A stretch of 64,000 nt of DNA from contig NZ_JOEV01000032.1 in the NCBI RefSeq assembly GCF_000721105.1, positions 23,673-87,672 of the forward strand, given 5' to 3'. Under the pieces are notes generated by a model, which had not been told where the DNA came from, made no database searches, and saw nothing but the letters and a program-made list of their open reading frames with translations. This stretch comes from Streptomyces cellulosae (GTDB lineage Bacteria > Actinomycetota > Actinomycetes > Streptomycetales > Streptomycetaceae). The position numbers were made by a program, and so were the translations under genes. Every line of letters starts with the position of its first letter. Position 1 is the first letter of the stretch. Below, piece after piece: positions 16,731 to 25,833 of the stretch.

Positions 16731-17450
16731 CTACTTCTTGAGGCCGAGGCCGTGCGGTGCCGGGCCGAACAGCATTTCGCCCATCAGGCCGGTCGTGTCG
16801 ATGATGACCTTGCCGTCGGCGTCCGGGTACGCGATGCGCTGGGTCCGGTGATCGGGGGCGACGAAGTACACGTGGGGGCTGACGCCCTGGTCGCCCTGCG
16901 CGGTCCGGAACCAGTGCCCGGCAGCCAGCGCCATGGTCTCGACGGCCGTCAGGACCCCCATGCCCCTCACCACATGCAGGATCAGTGTGTGCCACGACGG
17001 CACGGCGACTATCACGCCGTATCCGGGCGGGGCTCCGTGCACCTGCCCGACCAGCCAGTCCAGTACAGCCACCCGGGAGGCGACGAAGGGGTCGTTACCC
17101 GAGAGGGTCACCAACTCTGTGTCCTCACGGGCCGCGTCGCAAGCCTCGCGCACCACCCGCAACCCATCGAGGTTCTCCACGTTGTGCATCGCCCGTAACC
17201 ACACCGCCTCGGTGCCGCCGAGTTCGTTCATGGACGACACGGGCACGAAGTCGAGCCGGCCCCCGGTGAACAGGGCCGTCGCCATGACCAGACCAGGCAG
17301 GGCGGCGGGCGCGCCTTCGGCGACGCCGGGCGGGAGCCGGTCGGGTGGCATGACGAACGGCCTTAGCGAGTCCAGTTCACCGCGGCCGAAGCTCATCTCC
17401 CGCTGCTCGCCCGGCTCGGGCTGCTTGCCCTTCTTACTGAAAAGACCCAT
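16731..17450 (-). CDS. Conserved hypothetical protein
   Basis: A 239-residue protein of unrecognised family. The N-terminus is a short basic segment MGLFSKKGKQPEPG. The middle contains AVWLRAMHNVENLDGLRVVR and a hydrophobic strand-rich part PGYGVIVAVPSWHTLILHVV; the end contains TQRIAYPDADGKVIIDTTGL. No signal peptide, no transmembrane segment, presumably cytoplasmic. ATG 17450 was chosen because the upstream in-frame extension is low in protein character; no clear ribosome site is seen. No operon partner. Confidence 0.7.
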   Translation of the reverse strand: MGLFSKKGKQPEPGEQREMSFGRGELDSLRPFVMPPDRLPPGVAEGAPAALPGLVMATALFTGGRLDFVPVSSMNELGGTEAVWLRAMHNVENLDGLRVVREACDAAREDTELVTLSGNDPFVASRVAVLDWLVGQVHGAPPGYGVIVAVPSWHTLILHVVRGMGVLTAVETMALAAGHWFRTAQGDQGVSPHVYFVAPDHRTQRIAYPDADGKVIIDTTGLMGEMLFGPAPHGLGLKK

Positions 17451-17517
17451 GAGTCGCAGCGTAACCAAGGGAGTCGGGACCGGTGCCGATATCGCGAGGT
17501 CCGGTCGTCCGTGAGCC

Positions 17518-17733
17518 GCAGATCGCCGCATCGACTACATCATGCTCCGCTGCGGCCCCCACGGGCCCACGCTGCGCGTCACCTCCTGCCAGCGCGTCCT
17601 GGCAGGCCCGGTGAACGGCTTGTACACAAGCGATCACTACGGTCTGGCCGCCGACCGGTCCCTTCCTGACCACACGCCAGGTCAGTTGAGGTGCCCTCCC
17701 CAGCAGCGGAACCCTGGCCTACCAGCCGACTGA
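17518..17733 (+). pseudogene. C-terminal remnant of endonuclease/exonuclease/phosphatase protein
   Basis: The frame ending at TGA 17731-17733 reads RRIDYIMLRCGPHGPTL, CQRVLAGPVNGLYTSDHYGL and AADRSLP. The IDYI and SDHYGL motifs are the last two conserved blocks (metal/phosphate contacts) of the EEP superfamily (exonuclease III/DNase I fold). Everything upstream is missing, so only the tail remains. Confidence 0.7.
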
Positions 17734-18132
17734 GCCTCAACGGGGCTTTTGATGCCCAGCCTGAATCCGGTGCGTCTCCGCCGTTGACGGGGCCCGAGCC
17801 GCGCGCCGCCGCGACCCGGTGTCGCGCTGTGCAGGCTGACCTTTGCTATTGCTGTGATCGTGAAGGTTCGCCGGGTGCTGAGTGCTCGCTCCTGGGTTGT
17901 GGTCACGACGATGAGCTCGGTCGCGGGTATCTCAGTGGCCTGCTGTCGCGGCGAACCGACAGTCCGGTCCCCCTTCTTGCGGCGGCGCACTCTCGCGATG
18001 CGCCCGACGTTCCTGACGTCGTCCCGCGCGCGAGCGTTTCATCCGGCACGACACGGACACGCGCGAGTGAGGCGTTGCCGGTACGGCACCGTCACCTGTT
18101 CTGTCTTAAGTCGCAAAGCGGAGGAGCCGACC
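17734..18132. other. Intergenic segment before SDR gene
   Basis: Open frames here have poor protein character. One runs in frame into the SDR gene, but the GGAGGAG site at 18119-18126 and the family start place translation at 18133. The segment presumably holds the SDR promoter; no clear hexamers were identified. Confidence 0.4.
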
Positions 18133-19062
18133 ATGCCGGAAGGAAAAGCAACGGACCGCACACCCGCCGAGCGGACGCCCATGCCGCAGGAAGAGGCGGA
18201 GATCTCACCGCCTTTCCGCTTCCAGCGTCAGCAACGCCCCGGCATCGAAGCGGAGATGGAAGTACGACCGCGGTACCTCGCCCCCAACTACGGCGGTTCC
18301 GGGAAACTCGACGGCAAGGTCGCGCTCATCACGGGAGGCGACTCGGGGATCGGCCGCTCGGTGGCCGTCCTCTACGCCCGGGAGGGTGCCGACGTGGCCA
18401 TCGTCTACCTCCCCGAGGAAGAACGTGACGCCGCCGAGACCCGAGAAGCGGTGGAGAAGGAGGGACGTAGCTGCCTGCTGCTGCCGGGCGATCTGTGCGA
18501 TCCGTCCTTCTGCACCGAAGTCGTCGAGCGGACGGTGGCGGAACTGGGCGGCCTCAACGTGCTGGTGAGCAACGCCGCCTACCTCAACAGCCAGAACGAC
18601 CTGTCCGAGCTGACCGCCGAGGATTTCGACCGTGTCTTCAAGACGAACGTCTACGCCTATTTCTATCTGGTGATGGCGTCATTGCCGCATCTCTCCCATG
18701 GAGACGCTGTCATCGCCACCGCGTCCGAGGAGGCGCTCAAGGGGAGCGAGATAATGATGGACTACGCGGCCTCGAAGGCCGCCATGGTCGCCTTCACCAA
18801 GTCCATTGCCTCCCATCTGGCCCAGCGAGGCGTTCGCGCCAACGTCGTCTCACCTGGACCCACGTGGACCGTGCTCAATGTCGCGGGCCAGCGTTTTCCC
18901 GACGACTACCTGACGAATCTGGGCAGCTCGGCCCCCATGGGCCGGGTCGCTCAGCCTGAAGAAGTAGCGCCGGCTTACGTCTATCTGGCGTCCGATGCCG
19001 ACTCCAGTTTCACGGTGGGAGAAGTGATCGCCGTCACCGGCGGGCTGACCGACACCCGGTGA
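18133..19062 (+). CDS. Short-chain dehydrogenase/reductase (YghA-like)
   Basis: A 309-residue SDR with the N-terminal extension characteristic of the YghA/GSP39 group (RFQRQQRPGIEAEMEVRPRY). NAD(P) motif ALITGGDSGIGRSVAVLYA near residue 65, LNVLVSNAAY instead of the usual NNAA, and the catalytic pair YAASK with a preceding Ser in IATASEEALKG. Likely oxidises or reduces an alcohol/aldehyde in stress metabolism. The GGAGGAG site precedes ATG 18133. The downstream region is a pseudogene, so it is monocistronic. Confidence 0.92.
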   Translation: MPEGKATDRTPAERTPMPQEEAEISPPFRFQRQQRPGIEAEMEVRPRYLAPNYGGSGKLDGKVALITGGDSGIGRSVAVLYAREGADVAIVYLPEEERDAAETREAVEKEGRSCLLLPGDLCDPSFCTEVVERTVAELGGLNVLVSNAAYLNSQNDLSELTAEDFDRVFKTNVYAYFYLVMASLPHLSHGDAVIATASEEALKGSEIMMDYAASKAAMVAFTKSIASHLAQRGVRANVVSPGPTWTVLNVAGQRFPDDYLTNLGSSAPMGRVAQPEEVAPAYVYLASDADSSFTVGEVIAVTGGLTDTR

Positions 19063-19199
19063 GGCTTTCGGCGGCAGCTGCGCCGGCGTGGCCCTGGGCC
19101 TGACAGTGGATGTAGCCGTCCGCTGTCAGGGTTCGGGACGTGAGCCAGTGCGGCGGGCTGTGCCGGCAAGCGGCTCTTCCATGAGAGTGCGTCAACCGG

Positions 19200-19732
19200 G
19201 CCGCGCAGGATGGGTGATCGCAGAGTGGTGAGCGCCTCAGTGGTTCTCCGTGGCCAACCAGCCCGCCAGAATCCGGCGAGCAGTCCGGTGCGGGTGGTCA
19301 GGCGTCCGGCGTCCAGGGCGCGGCCGGCCTGGGCTGGACCCTGGCGGCGGTGGCGGCGAGGACGGAGACGGCGGCCACGGTGCCGAGTCCTGCCGCGGCT
19401 CCCGAGACGGGAAGGAAGCCCACGCCCACGGAGAGCGCGGCGGTGGCGGCGGCGAGAGCGGCGGTCGGGGCGAGGAAGGAGCGGTCGGTCAGGCGGCGGG
19501 CGAGGTCGGCGATGGTCTGCCGCGTGCGGGGCAGCGGCGGTACGGCGGGTACGGCGAGCGCGGCCCACACGGCGATGACGGCCGCGCACATGGACATCAC
19601 GGTGAACAGCAGGCACAGGCCGCCCGCCCAGACCAGGACGCCGCCGAGGAGGGAGCCGAGGGTGTAGCCGTCGGACTTGTAGAAGCTGTAACTGCCGAAC
19701 GCGCGGCCCCGCTTGGCCGGCGGGTTGAGGCG
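19200..19732 (-). pseudogene. MFS transporter remnant
   Basis: Read leftwards, the frame carries GRAFGSYSFYKSDGYTLGSL, LGGVLVWAGGLCLLFTVMSM and later membrane segments up to SVLAATAARVQPRP, after which a neighbouring frame continues with DAGRLTTRTGLLAGF. This is an internal piece of a major-facilitator protein with about five membrane helices. It lacks the N-terminal half, where a DUF4333-like fragment is joined at about 19733, and it shifts frame near 19310. Not functional. Confidence 0.7.
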
Positions 19733-19920
19733 GCCTTGATCTTCACCTTGACCCAGGCATGGCCGCTGCTGTTGCCGTCGCGGACGCCGTCGACGTTGCA
19801 CTCGAACTCCCGGCCCGCCTCGACGGGGATGGAAGCGGGGCAGCTGACATCGTCGATCAGTACCCATTCGGCGACGGAGGTGTCAGACGGGTAGCGATGG
19901 CGACGGGAGCCAGTGGGCAT
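19733..19920 (-). pseudogene. DUF4333-like C-terminal fragment
   Basis: From 19920 leftwards the frame contains LIDDVSCPASIPVEAGREFE, CNVDGVRDGNSSGHAWVKV, ending abruptly where the MFS fragment starts in another frame. Two cysteines spaced by a CP..V..G..F.C pattern are typical of the DUF4333 domain of actinobacterial lipoproteins and secreted proteins. The signal sequence is missing. Confidence 0.5.
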
Positions 19921-20032
19921 GGCGGGCTCGGCAAGGTGATCGATAGTGGATGGGGACTATTTGGCGGGCCGGGCGAGGATGGCGCGGACGCCGGTGACCT
20001 GCTGCGCGCGCTGGTGCTGCGGCCGGAATCGG

Positions 20033-20732
20033 TCAAGAAGGCCTGACCGCCGATACGGCGGTGACGGTCACGGTGTCGTCACACTCGGCGAACTGCCCGT
20101 CGTCCAGGGCCACCTGGTGCGCCCCGGACCCCGGCAGCCCGACGACCATCGTGGGATACACCACGGGCGCCGAACCGGACACGCAGTACCCGTCGGCCTC
20201 TCCCTGAACCTGCACGAACGTCAGCTTCACCCATGCCTTGCCGCCGGAGGCCACCTTCACCGGCGCTGCGACTCCGGTCGGCTTTGACGGTGAGCGGTAC
20301 GTTCATCTCGGGAGAGCCGTTCCCGGCGCCGGCCACCGTGGGGTGCCCCTTGAGGACGCACGTCCGTCCGGACACGTTGGTGAACTCGACGACGGCCGCC
20401 CCGGTCCCCGTACCGGCCGGCCGCACGGCGGCCTGACGGGCGGTCGCCTTCAGACTGCCCGCGGAACAGGTCGCCGCCGAACCGCCCGGAGCAGGTGCGG
20501 ACGACGGAGGTGCGGAGGCGGCGGGCGAGGAGGCGGAGGGCGTGGAGGAACCGGAGGCGGAGTTGCCGGGCGTGGAGGAGGAGGCCGCTGAGCTGACGGC
20601 CCCGGACGGGGTGACGCCGCCGTCTTGGGTGTCCGCACCGCTCCCACCGGGCTGACATCCCGCCACCGTCAGCGCCGCCGAAGCCACGACGACCGCCAGC
20701 GCCGAACCGCGCATTCCGTTCACGTACCGCAT
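20033..20732 (-). pseudogene. DUF4232-domain lipoprotein with a frameshift
   Basis: ATG 20732 follows a GGGGGAC site and encodes a lipoprotein signal: MRGSALAVVVASAALTVAGC with lipobox Cys, then a Ser/Pro/Ala-rich linker and a DUF4232 domain (VEFTNVSGRTCVLKGHPTVA). At about 20280 the reading frame shifts; the downstream frame supplies KVASGGKAWVKLTFVQVQGE, DGYCVSGSAPVVYPTMVVGL and the end at 20033. The two parts reconstruct a full-length, surface-anchored protein of about 230 residues. Only one base separates it from being intact. Confidence 0.75.
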
Positions 20733-21258
20733 GCTGTCCCCCGATTCACAGTTGTCCGAAGCACGGCTGCTCGCCGCCCTCGTCGAACCAGACAGAACCG
20801 TGGAGCCGGCAGTTCTCCCGCACTCCGACCTGTGACCCACCGGTGACGAAATCCGGCCACAACCACCGTGAAGCGCCCCGGCAGACCGAGCTCCTGACCC
20901 GCGCCTCCAGGCCGAGGGCCGTCGTTCTTGCGCACCGGACATCTCGCGGGTCGGGGGGAGCGGTCCAGCGGTGTAGGGGGGATCAAGCGTCAGTAGGTCC
21001 GATCGGGTGAGAGGTCGCCCAGAGGGTGAATCGGGTTACTCCATACGCAGGGCTCCCTGTCACTGCCCGTTTCCTACGGTCCTCGCATGACCGTTCAACT
21101 CATCCCGCCGCGCCCGGGCCGGAGTTCTCAACCGAACTGCCAACCACGGAGGCATGTGCCAGTCGGACCCTCTTGCTCTCCACCCTTTTCCTCAATCCCC
21201 GCGTCGCGACGCTTCGTTGAAGACGTCAACGCGGGACGTGGCGTTTAGCCGGAGGCGC
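20733..21258. other. Gene-free segment between secreted-protein genes
   Basis: No frame on either strand has recognisable domain content. The left end holds the upstream region of the lipoprotein gene; the right end lies downstream of the small secreted protein. Nothing else supportable was seen. Confidence 0.4.
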
Positions 21259-21624
21259 TCAGCAGGGAGCGGTGACGTTGCCGCAGTAGATCCAGCCGTA
21301 GAAGTCGTGGGGCGTGCCGTTGCCAGCCGTGTACCTGACGTAGTACCAGCGGTTACCGGCACTGTTATATGCGTAGTGGCTCCAGTACACCCAGGAGCCA
21401 GGGTCCCTCCGTATGACCACGTCGCACGAGGCCGCGTAGCACTCCCTGATCGGGGCAGAGTTCGGCGTGGTGGTGCGGGTCCACGCGGCAGCAGAGACGT
21501 CGCCGGCGGGACTGGGGCTGCTCTTGTCGTCTACTGCGGACGCGGCAGGGGCCGCGGCGGTGAAGCCCATGGTCAGTGCGGCCACACTCATGGCAGCTGT
21601 AGTGATCTTTGCGCGGAATATCAT
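21259..21624 (-). CDS. Small secreted cysteine-containing protein
   Basis: A 121-residue protein with a clear Sec signal peptide (residues 1-33; hydrophobic core TTAAMSVAALTMGFTAAAP, cleavage after ASA). The mature part has four cysteines (RECYAASCDVVIRRDPGS ... GWIYCGNVTAPC) and an aromatic core NRWYYVRYTAGN that resembles SH3-like secreted proteins of Streptomyces. ATG 21624 has GAGGGG nine bases upstream. Function unknown; extracellular. Confidence 0.8.
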   Translation of the reverse strand: MIFRAKITTAAMSVAALTMGFTAAAPAASAVDDKSSPSPAGDVSAAAWTRTTTPNSAPIRECYAASCDVVIRRDPGSWVYWSHYAYNSAGNRWYYVRYTAGNGTPHDFYGWIYCGNVTAPC

Positions 21625-22199
21625 GATTTTTTCCCCTCGCAGGCAACGGGCATGGACGCGGCCATAGTCGGGGGCGGAGGTCCACTTCGGTAAGGCCTCA
21701 GTGCTGCGGGGAAAGAGAGGGCTCCTGTTACCGGTGGAGCCCCTCACCGCATCCAACCTCTTCAACGGAAACAGAACTACTTCGCCCGGTAATCGAAACT
21801 GTCTTCCGTGGATGATTCTCTGCGGAAAGTCGGGATCGGCAGTCGGGTGCCCCCGCTCGCGGGACAGGCTCCCCACCTCCCGCAGGTGCTTTCGCCTCCG
21901 CCTCGGCCAGAGCGGCGCCCGGGTGCTCCTGCTCGTTGCCGGCATGAGTGACGAAAGGCCACGTCGTTCTCACGCCGCCCACCATGGGCCATGCGTCCAC
22001 CCGGGCGTCGACCGTACACACCGGGGTGCCGGCGCCCGCTCTCCGGGTGTGCTGCGGTGGTGGACACCATCCGGGCCGAGGCGACAGGAACGCAGGAGAA
22101 GGCAGGGGCGGGATGGTGGCGCGGACGCCGCCGGGGGTCGGGCGCTCGCCGTGTCGCGCCTCGACACCGCTGCCACGCCGCGAGCCCGGGCACGCGGCG
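21625..22199. other. Gene-free segment upstream of Hsp20 remnant
   Basis: Several open frames exist but none shows domain character; they alternate low-complexity Arg/Gly/Pro sequence. The segment includes the promoter region of the small secreted protein and probably the destroyed 5' part of the Hsp20 gene. Confidence 0.4.
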
Positions 22200-22514
22200 A
22201 TATGCCTCCCGGAGACACATCGAGATGGCCGACCCGGAACTGGTCATCAGCGGCGAGTTCAGGGAACGCGGGCGCACCGGCATGTGCGCCGCTCCACCCG
22301 GCGCACCGGCCGGTTCGAGTACCGCGCCGTCCTGCCCGGCGAGATCAACGCCGAAAGGGCCGAGGCGACGCTGAGCGAAGGCGTGCTGAGCATCCAGGTG
22401 GCCAAGGCCGAAGCGGCCAAGCCCCGCCACATCGAGATAACGGCCGGACAGGAGAGCGGCACCTCGTCCGTCGCGGGCGGCCGGGAGACCGACACTTCGT
22501 CAGCCGAAGGCTAG
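22200..22514 (+). pseudogene. Hsp20/alpha-crystallin small heat-shock protein remnant
   Basis: One frame supplies ADPELVISGEFRERGRTG and, after a shift near 22285, another supplies RRTGRFEYRAVLPGEINAER, EATLSEGVLSIQVAKAEAAK and RHIEITA up to the stop at 22514. The GEFRER ... R.G.FEYR.LPG ... LSEGVLSI pattern is the alpha-crystallin domain with its ISG and GVL strands. The N-terminal arm and start codon are missing, so it is a truncated and frameshifted chaperone gene. Confidence 0.75.
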
Positions 22515-22607
22515 GTCGCCCGCAGCCCTGGAGCCGTTCAGGTCGGTTCCAGGGCTGCTCGGGCAGGGGAAATCACCCCTGCGGCGGCAGATGCCCGCCT
22601 GTTCGGC

Positions 22608-23663
22608 TCACGGAGCGGTGCGGGTTTCGGCAGCGGACATGACCTCCTGGCGCTGGCGGTGGAGCCGCTCGTACTCCAGGACCTGGCGGGCGACGCTGGC
22701 GGGGACGTTCCGTAGCTGGGTGGTGATCTTGTCGGGGTTCATGGCGTCGTAGCCGTCCCAGGGTTCACTGCTGCGCAGCTGCTCGATGGTGTCCAGGACC
22801 GGGGGCCGGTTGGCGTGGGTGCGTTCGTATCCCTGGATGACCGTCAGGTCCGACTGGGACAGCGGGCGCAGCTGCCGCTTGATGTCGTCGACGCTGAGCT
22901 GGCTGAAGCGGGGGATCGGCAACTCTGATTCCCGTGTCACCGTTCCCTGGACCTCTTCGGCCATGCGGGTCGCGCTGGGCATGTCCCGCGCGGCACCCGT
23001 GGCCGCGTCCCTGGCGCGCCGGCCGCCGGTGTGCGCGACGCCCTGCGCCCGGGCGGCGGCACTCCGCACGGCGCGCGTGGCCGCGTCGGTCCAGCCGCCG
23101 CCGTTCTCCTGGATGAAGCCGTTGGCCGCGGCCGCCACGGCCCGCGCGTTCTGGGCGACACTGTCCTGCAGTCTTTCGAGTAGTTCTTCGTCGTGGCCGC
23201 GCAGTGCGGCGAGCAGGTCGGCGGTGGCCTGGTCGCGGGCCTCTTCGGCGATGCTCTGGCCGGCCCGGCAAGCCGCCAGCGCCCGGGCGGTGACCGCGTA
23301 CTCGTCCTGGGCGTTCCTCAACAGCCGCCGCTCGTCGTTCGGCCGCCGGCCGCGCAGCAGCTCCGTCAGGAGTGTGGATCCGATGCTCAGCGGGAGCATG
23401 ACGGTGCGTACGGCGCTGCGGGAGATGGACCGCGCCATATTCACGGTGTCCCCGACGAGCCCGTTGCGGGGCTGTAGTTCGCGCACGTGGTGCTCGATGC
23501 GCTGAAGGCTGTCCTGGACATCGTCCACCTGGCGCTCGAGCATCTGCCGGTACGGGCCGGGCGGCGTGATCGTCACATCCGCCCTGAACCGGTCGACGAC
23601 CGCTTCATGCGCCTGGCGGGCATCCTCCAGCGCCGGTACGAGCGCGTCCGTCATCACTGCCAT
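22608..23663 (-). CDS. Conserved helical hypothetical protein with two C-terminal helix-hairpin modules
   Basis: A 351-residue protein, family not named with certainty. Residues 1-210 are predominantly helical (YRQMLERQVDDVQDSLQRIE; RDQATADLLAALRGHDEELL). Residues 245-340 hold two related modules, FSQLSVDDIKRQLRPLSQSD with IQGYERTHANRPPVLDTIEQ, and AMNPDKITTQLRNVPASVAR with LEYERLHRQRQEVM. The module pattern (short strand, helix, L.YE..H..R) also occurs in small actinobacterial stress-associated proteins. No signal peptide. ATG 23663 follows AGGGAGC. Monocistronic next to the Hsp20 remnant. Confidence 0.8.
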   Translation of the reverse strand: MAVMTDALVPALEDARQAHEAVVDRFRADVTITPPGPYRQMLERQVDDVQDSLQRIEHHVRELQPRNGLVGDTVNMARSISRSAVRTVMLPLSIGSTLLTELLRGRRPNDERRLLRNAQDEYAVTARALAACRAGQSIAEEARDQATADLLAALRGHDEELLERLQDSVAQNARAVAAAANGFIQENGGGWTDAATRAVRSAAARAQGVAHTGGRRARDAATGAARDMPSATRMAEEVQGTVTRESELPIPRFSQLSVDDIKRQLRPLSQSDLTVIQGYERTHANRPPVLDTIEQLRSSEPWDGYDAMNPDKITTQLRNVPASVARQVLEYERLHRQRQEVMSAAETRTAP

Positions 23664-24045
23664 GGGGTGCTCCCTGGGGGTGTGGGGTCAGGCGGCCGGA
23701 CAGAGGGCCGCGCCGAGGCAATCGGCTGCCCGGCCGGGCCTCCTGCGGTTGGGCAGCCAATGACCATCTTGTGGGGCCCGGAGCGAGATCGCCGGGAGGC
23801 TGGGCCCATTGTCAATGGACTACCGTCCCCGGGCTTGCCCGAGCCTCCCGACGCCTACGCGCACCAGGCCTAGCTGCCGTATCAGAGGCACGATGACTGG
23901 CACCAACCTCGTTGCCTGTCTCAAGGAGCTGGACTGCAACGCCCACCCCTCCGGCCGGAGCGGCGAAACGGAGAACACAGCCTCTTCCCGTCGCGAGCAC
24001 GGTCACCAGCGTGAAGGCGATCAGCTGCCGGGCACGTAGCCCGCG
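23664..24045. other. Gene-free segment
   Basis: Contains the promoter side of the 22608-23663 gene on its left. No frame on either strand is convincing as protein. The right edge passes directly into the SGNH-hydrolase remnant, so one recombination junction lies near 24045. Confidence 0.35.
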
Positions 24046-24231
24046 TCACCCGACGCCGCCGGCGTTGAACGCGGCGGCCAGGGGCAGCGCCTCGCCCACC
24101 GCGACGGAGTCGCCCATGAAGAGCACCTCGGACAGGCTCGGCCCGGCGGCCTGTGACCGACCCACGATCTTCGGCTTGGGACCGTCAGCGGCGAAGATGA
24201 GGTTCGAACCCACCATCACCGCATACCAGCC
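24046..24231 (-). pseudogene. SGNH-hydrolase/acyltransferase fragment
   Basis: The frame reads VGSNLIFAADGPKPKIVGRS, QAAGPSLSEVLFMGDSVAVG and EALPLAAAF. GDS with the following Val-Ala-Val-Gly is block I of SGNH hydrolases as found fused to acyltransferase-3 membrane domains in O-acetyltransferases. Neither the membrane part nor the later blocks are present; it abuts the relaxase remnant on the opposite strand. Confidence 0.55.
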
Positions 24232-24245
24232 CGAGCGGTACGACC

Positions 24246-25548
24246 GTGGCCGCCGCAGCGCTCTACAACGAGATCGTGGCCGCCGAGGTCTGCGAGGCGC
24301 TGGGGCTGGCAACCGAACCGCGCACCGTCACCCCGGGGCGCCGACCGGTCATGGAGATTGCCGGGGTGCCGCGCGAGCTGATCCGCTGGACCTCCCGGCG
24401 CAGCGCCCAGATCGCCGCCTGCCTGGCAGAGCTGGAGCACGAGTACGTGACCGCCGTCGACGACGACGGCGAGCCGAAGTTCCTGCCCGTGGTGTCCGAG
24501 CGGGCCCGCGCCAAACTGAACGGGATCGCCGCGAAGATGACGCGCCCGCCGAAGCAGAGGGCCCGGCCCCTCGCGCAGCTGCGCCGGGAGTGGAAGGCGA
24601 GCGCGATCCGCGCCTCCAAGGTGGCCGTCGACGTCATCAACTCCCTCCTCGAGTACGCCCGTGCCGCGGCTGCGGCGATCCGGGCACGGGTGTCGCCGTC
24701 GTGGTCGACGTCGCCCTGGCGGCCGTCGACGTCGCCGCGACGGTGTTCGTGATGAACGACGGCGGCCGGTTTCACCGCCGGCACCTGCTCGCCGAAGCCC
24801 GCCGCCACCACGCCCTCGTCCTGCGCGGCTGCCGCCGCGACCCCGGCCTGGACCACAGAATCGTGGCCGCCGCCATCTCCACGTACTGCTTGGACATCAG
24901 CGAACCGAAGACGGTGCGCGGCCTGGAGGCTGGCTACCGCCTCTACACCGCCCGGCGAGCACTGTCCGGCCTCACCGCCCGCCGTCGCCCACCAACTCCC
25001 GCACCCGACCCGGACCAGCAACCCCGGCCGATCCCGGCGAGCCAGCTGCGCCCCGGTCCTCGGGCCAGGATGCGGGGGAGTGGGAGGTACCCCGCATCCC
25101 GCTGCGGTACGAGCGAGCCGTCCTCGCCGGCGCGGTGGTGCGGGAGAAGCTGCGCACTACCACCGCCACCCGCGTGCGGGGCCGGGCGTACGACGTCGTC
25201 GCGCACCAGCAGGCGGCGATGCCCGGGCAGCTGCTCGCGTACCCGGCCGCCGACCCCGAACGGGACGACCAGGAGCCGGAGGCCGGACGCCGGGAGGCGG
25301 TCGACCTGACGGCGCTGAGGGCCTTGAGGGAGTCGCGCACGGACGTGGAAGCCCTCGATCTCACGGACGAGCGGCTGCGCCACCTCCAGGACGCGTTCTC
25401 CAAGGCGGCCGACGCCTCCCGCACCCGCGCGGACCGCTATGCCGAACAGGACGATGCCCATGGAGCGCAACCGGTGCGCCAGGACGACCAGCGGGCGCAC
25501 CGCCCGCAGGAGCCCGGACAGCACCGAGGCCGGGAGGCCGGCCACTGA
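24246..25548 (+). pseudogene. MobF-type (TrwC/TraI-like) conjugative relaxase remnant
   Basis: Starting in frame at 24246: ALYNEIVAAEVCEALGLATE, then VTPGRRPVMEIAGVPREL, IRWTSRRSAQIAACLAELE and YVTAVDDDGEPKFLPVVSE. This is the post-catalytic segment of relaxases in actinobacterial integrative conjugative elements. Frames change near 24690 (VAVVVDVALAAVDVAATVF ... EPKTVRGLEAGYRLYTARRA) and again near 25080 (IPLRYERAVLAGAVVREKLR) until the stop at 25546-25548. The HUH nuclease N-terminus with its tyrosines is missing. With the P4-type primase tail it indicates a decayed conjugative element. Confidence 0.7.
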
Positions 25549-25833
25549 GTGGACCCGATTCCGCGTACCAGATGCCGTGGTGCGCACTGACGATGCCCGG
25601 CATCCCACTCCACCGAGTGGAGTCCACCCGCCGGGAGTGGACGCCATCGACGGGGGCGATGCCGTGCATCCACCCGGTGCGCACCCGCCGCGTTTCTCCT
25701 TGACCACGGCCCGTGTCAAGGAGAAACGCGCCGCCCTCAACCGGACCGCTCCACGGGCTACGACGAAATGCGGTTCGCGAGGTGACGGAATGCCTCTCGG
25801 CCGCTGACGCCCTGCCACGCCGGGGCGGCGGCG
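25549..25833. other. Repeat-rich intergenic segment between converging genes
   Basis: Holds a short hairpin CCACTC-CACC-GAGTGG near 25607, three copies of the heptamer GAGTGGA (near 25550, 25617 and 25636), and the large hairpin at 25689-25730. No protein-like frame. It separates the relaxase remnant from the surface-protein gene that converges on it. Confidence 0.5.
25689..25730. terminator. Strong bidirectional hairpin
   Basis: A perfect 16-bp inverted repeat, CGCGTTTCTCCTTGAC at 25689-25704 and its complement at 25715-25730, encloses the 10-base loop CACGGCCCGT. It lies about 100 bp beyond the stop of the leftward surface-protein gene and downstream of the rightward relaxase remnant. Without a T-run it resembles the strong GC-type terminators common in Streptomyces; it could also be a protein-binding or recombination site. 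Confidence 0.65.

Noticed and set aside
17854..18132. In-frame N-terminal extension of the SDR gene
   Set aside because: The GGAGGAG site and family-typical start MPEGKATDRTP at 18133 fit better; the extension has no domain character.
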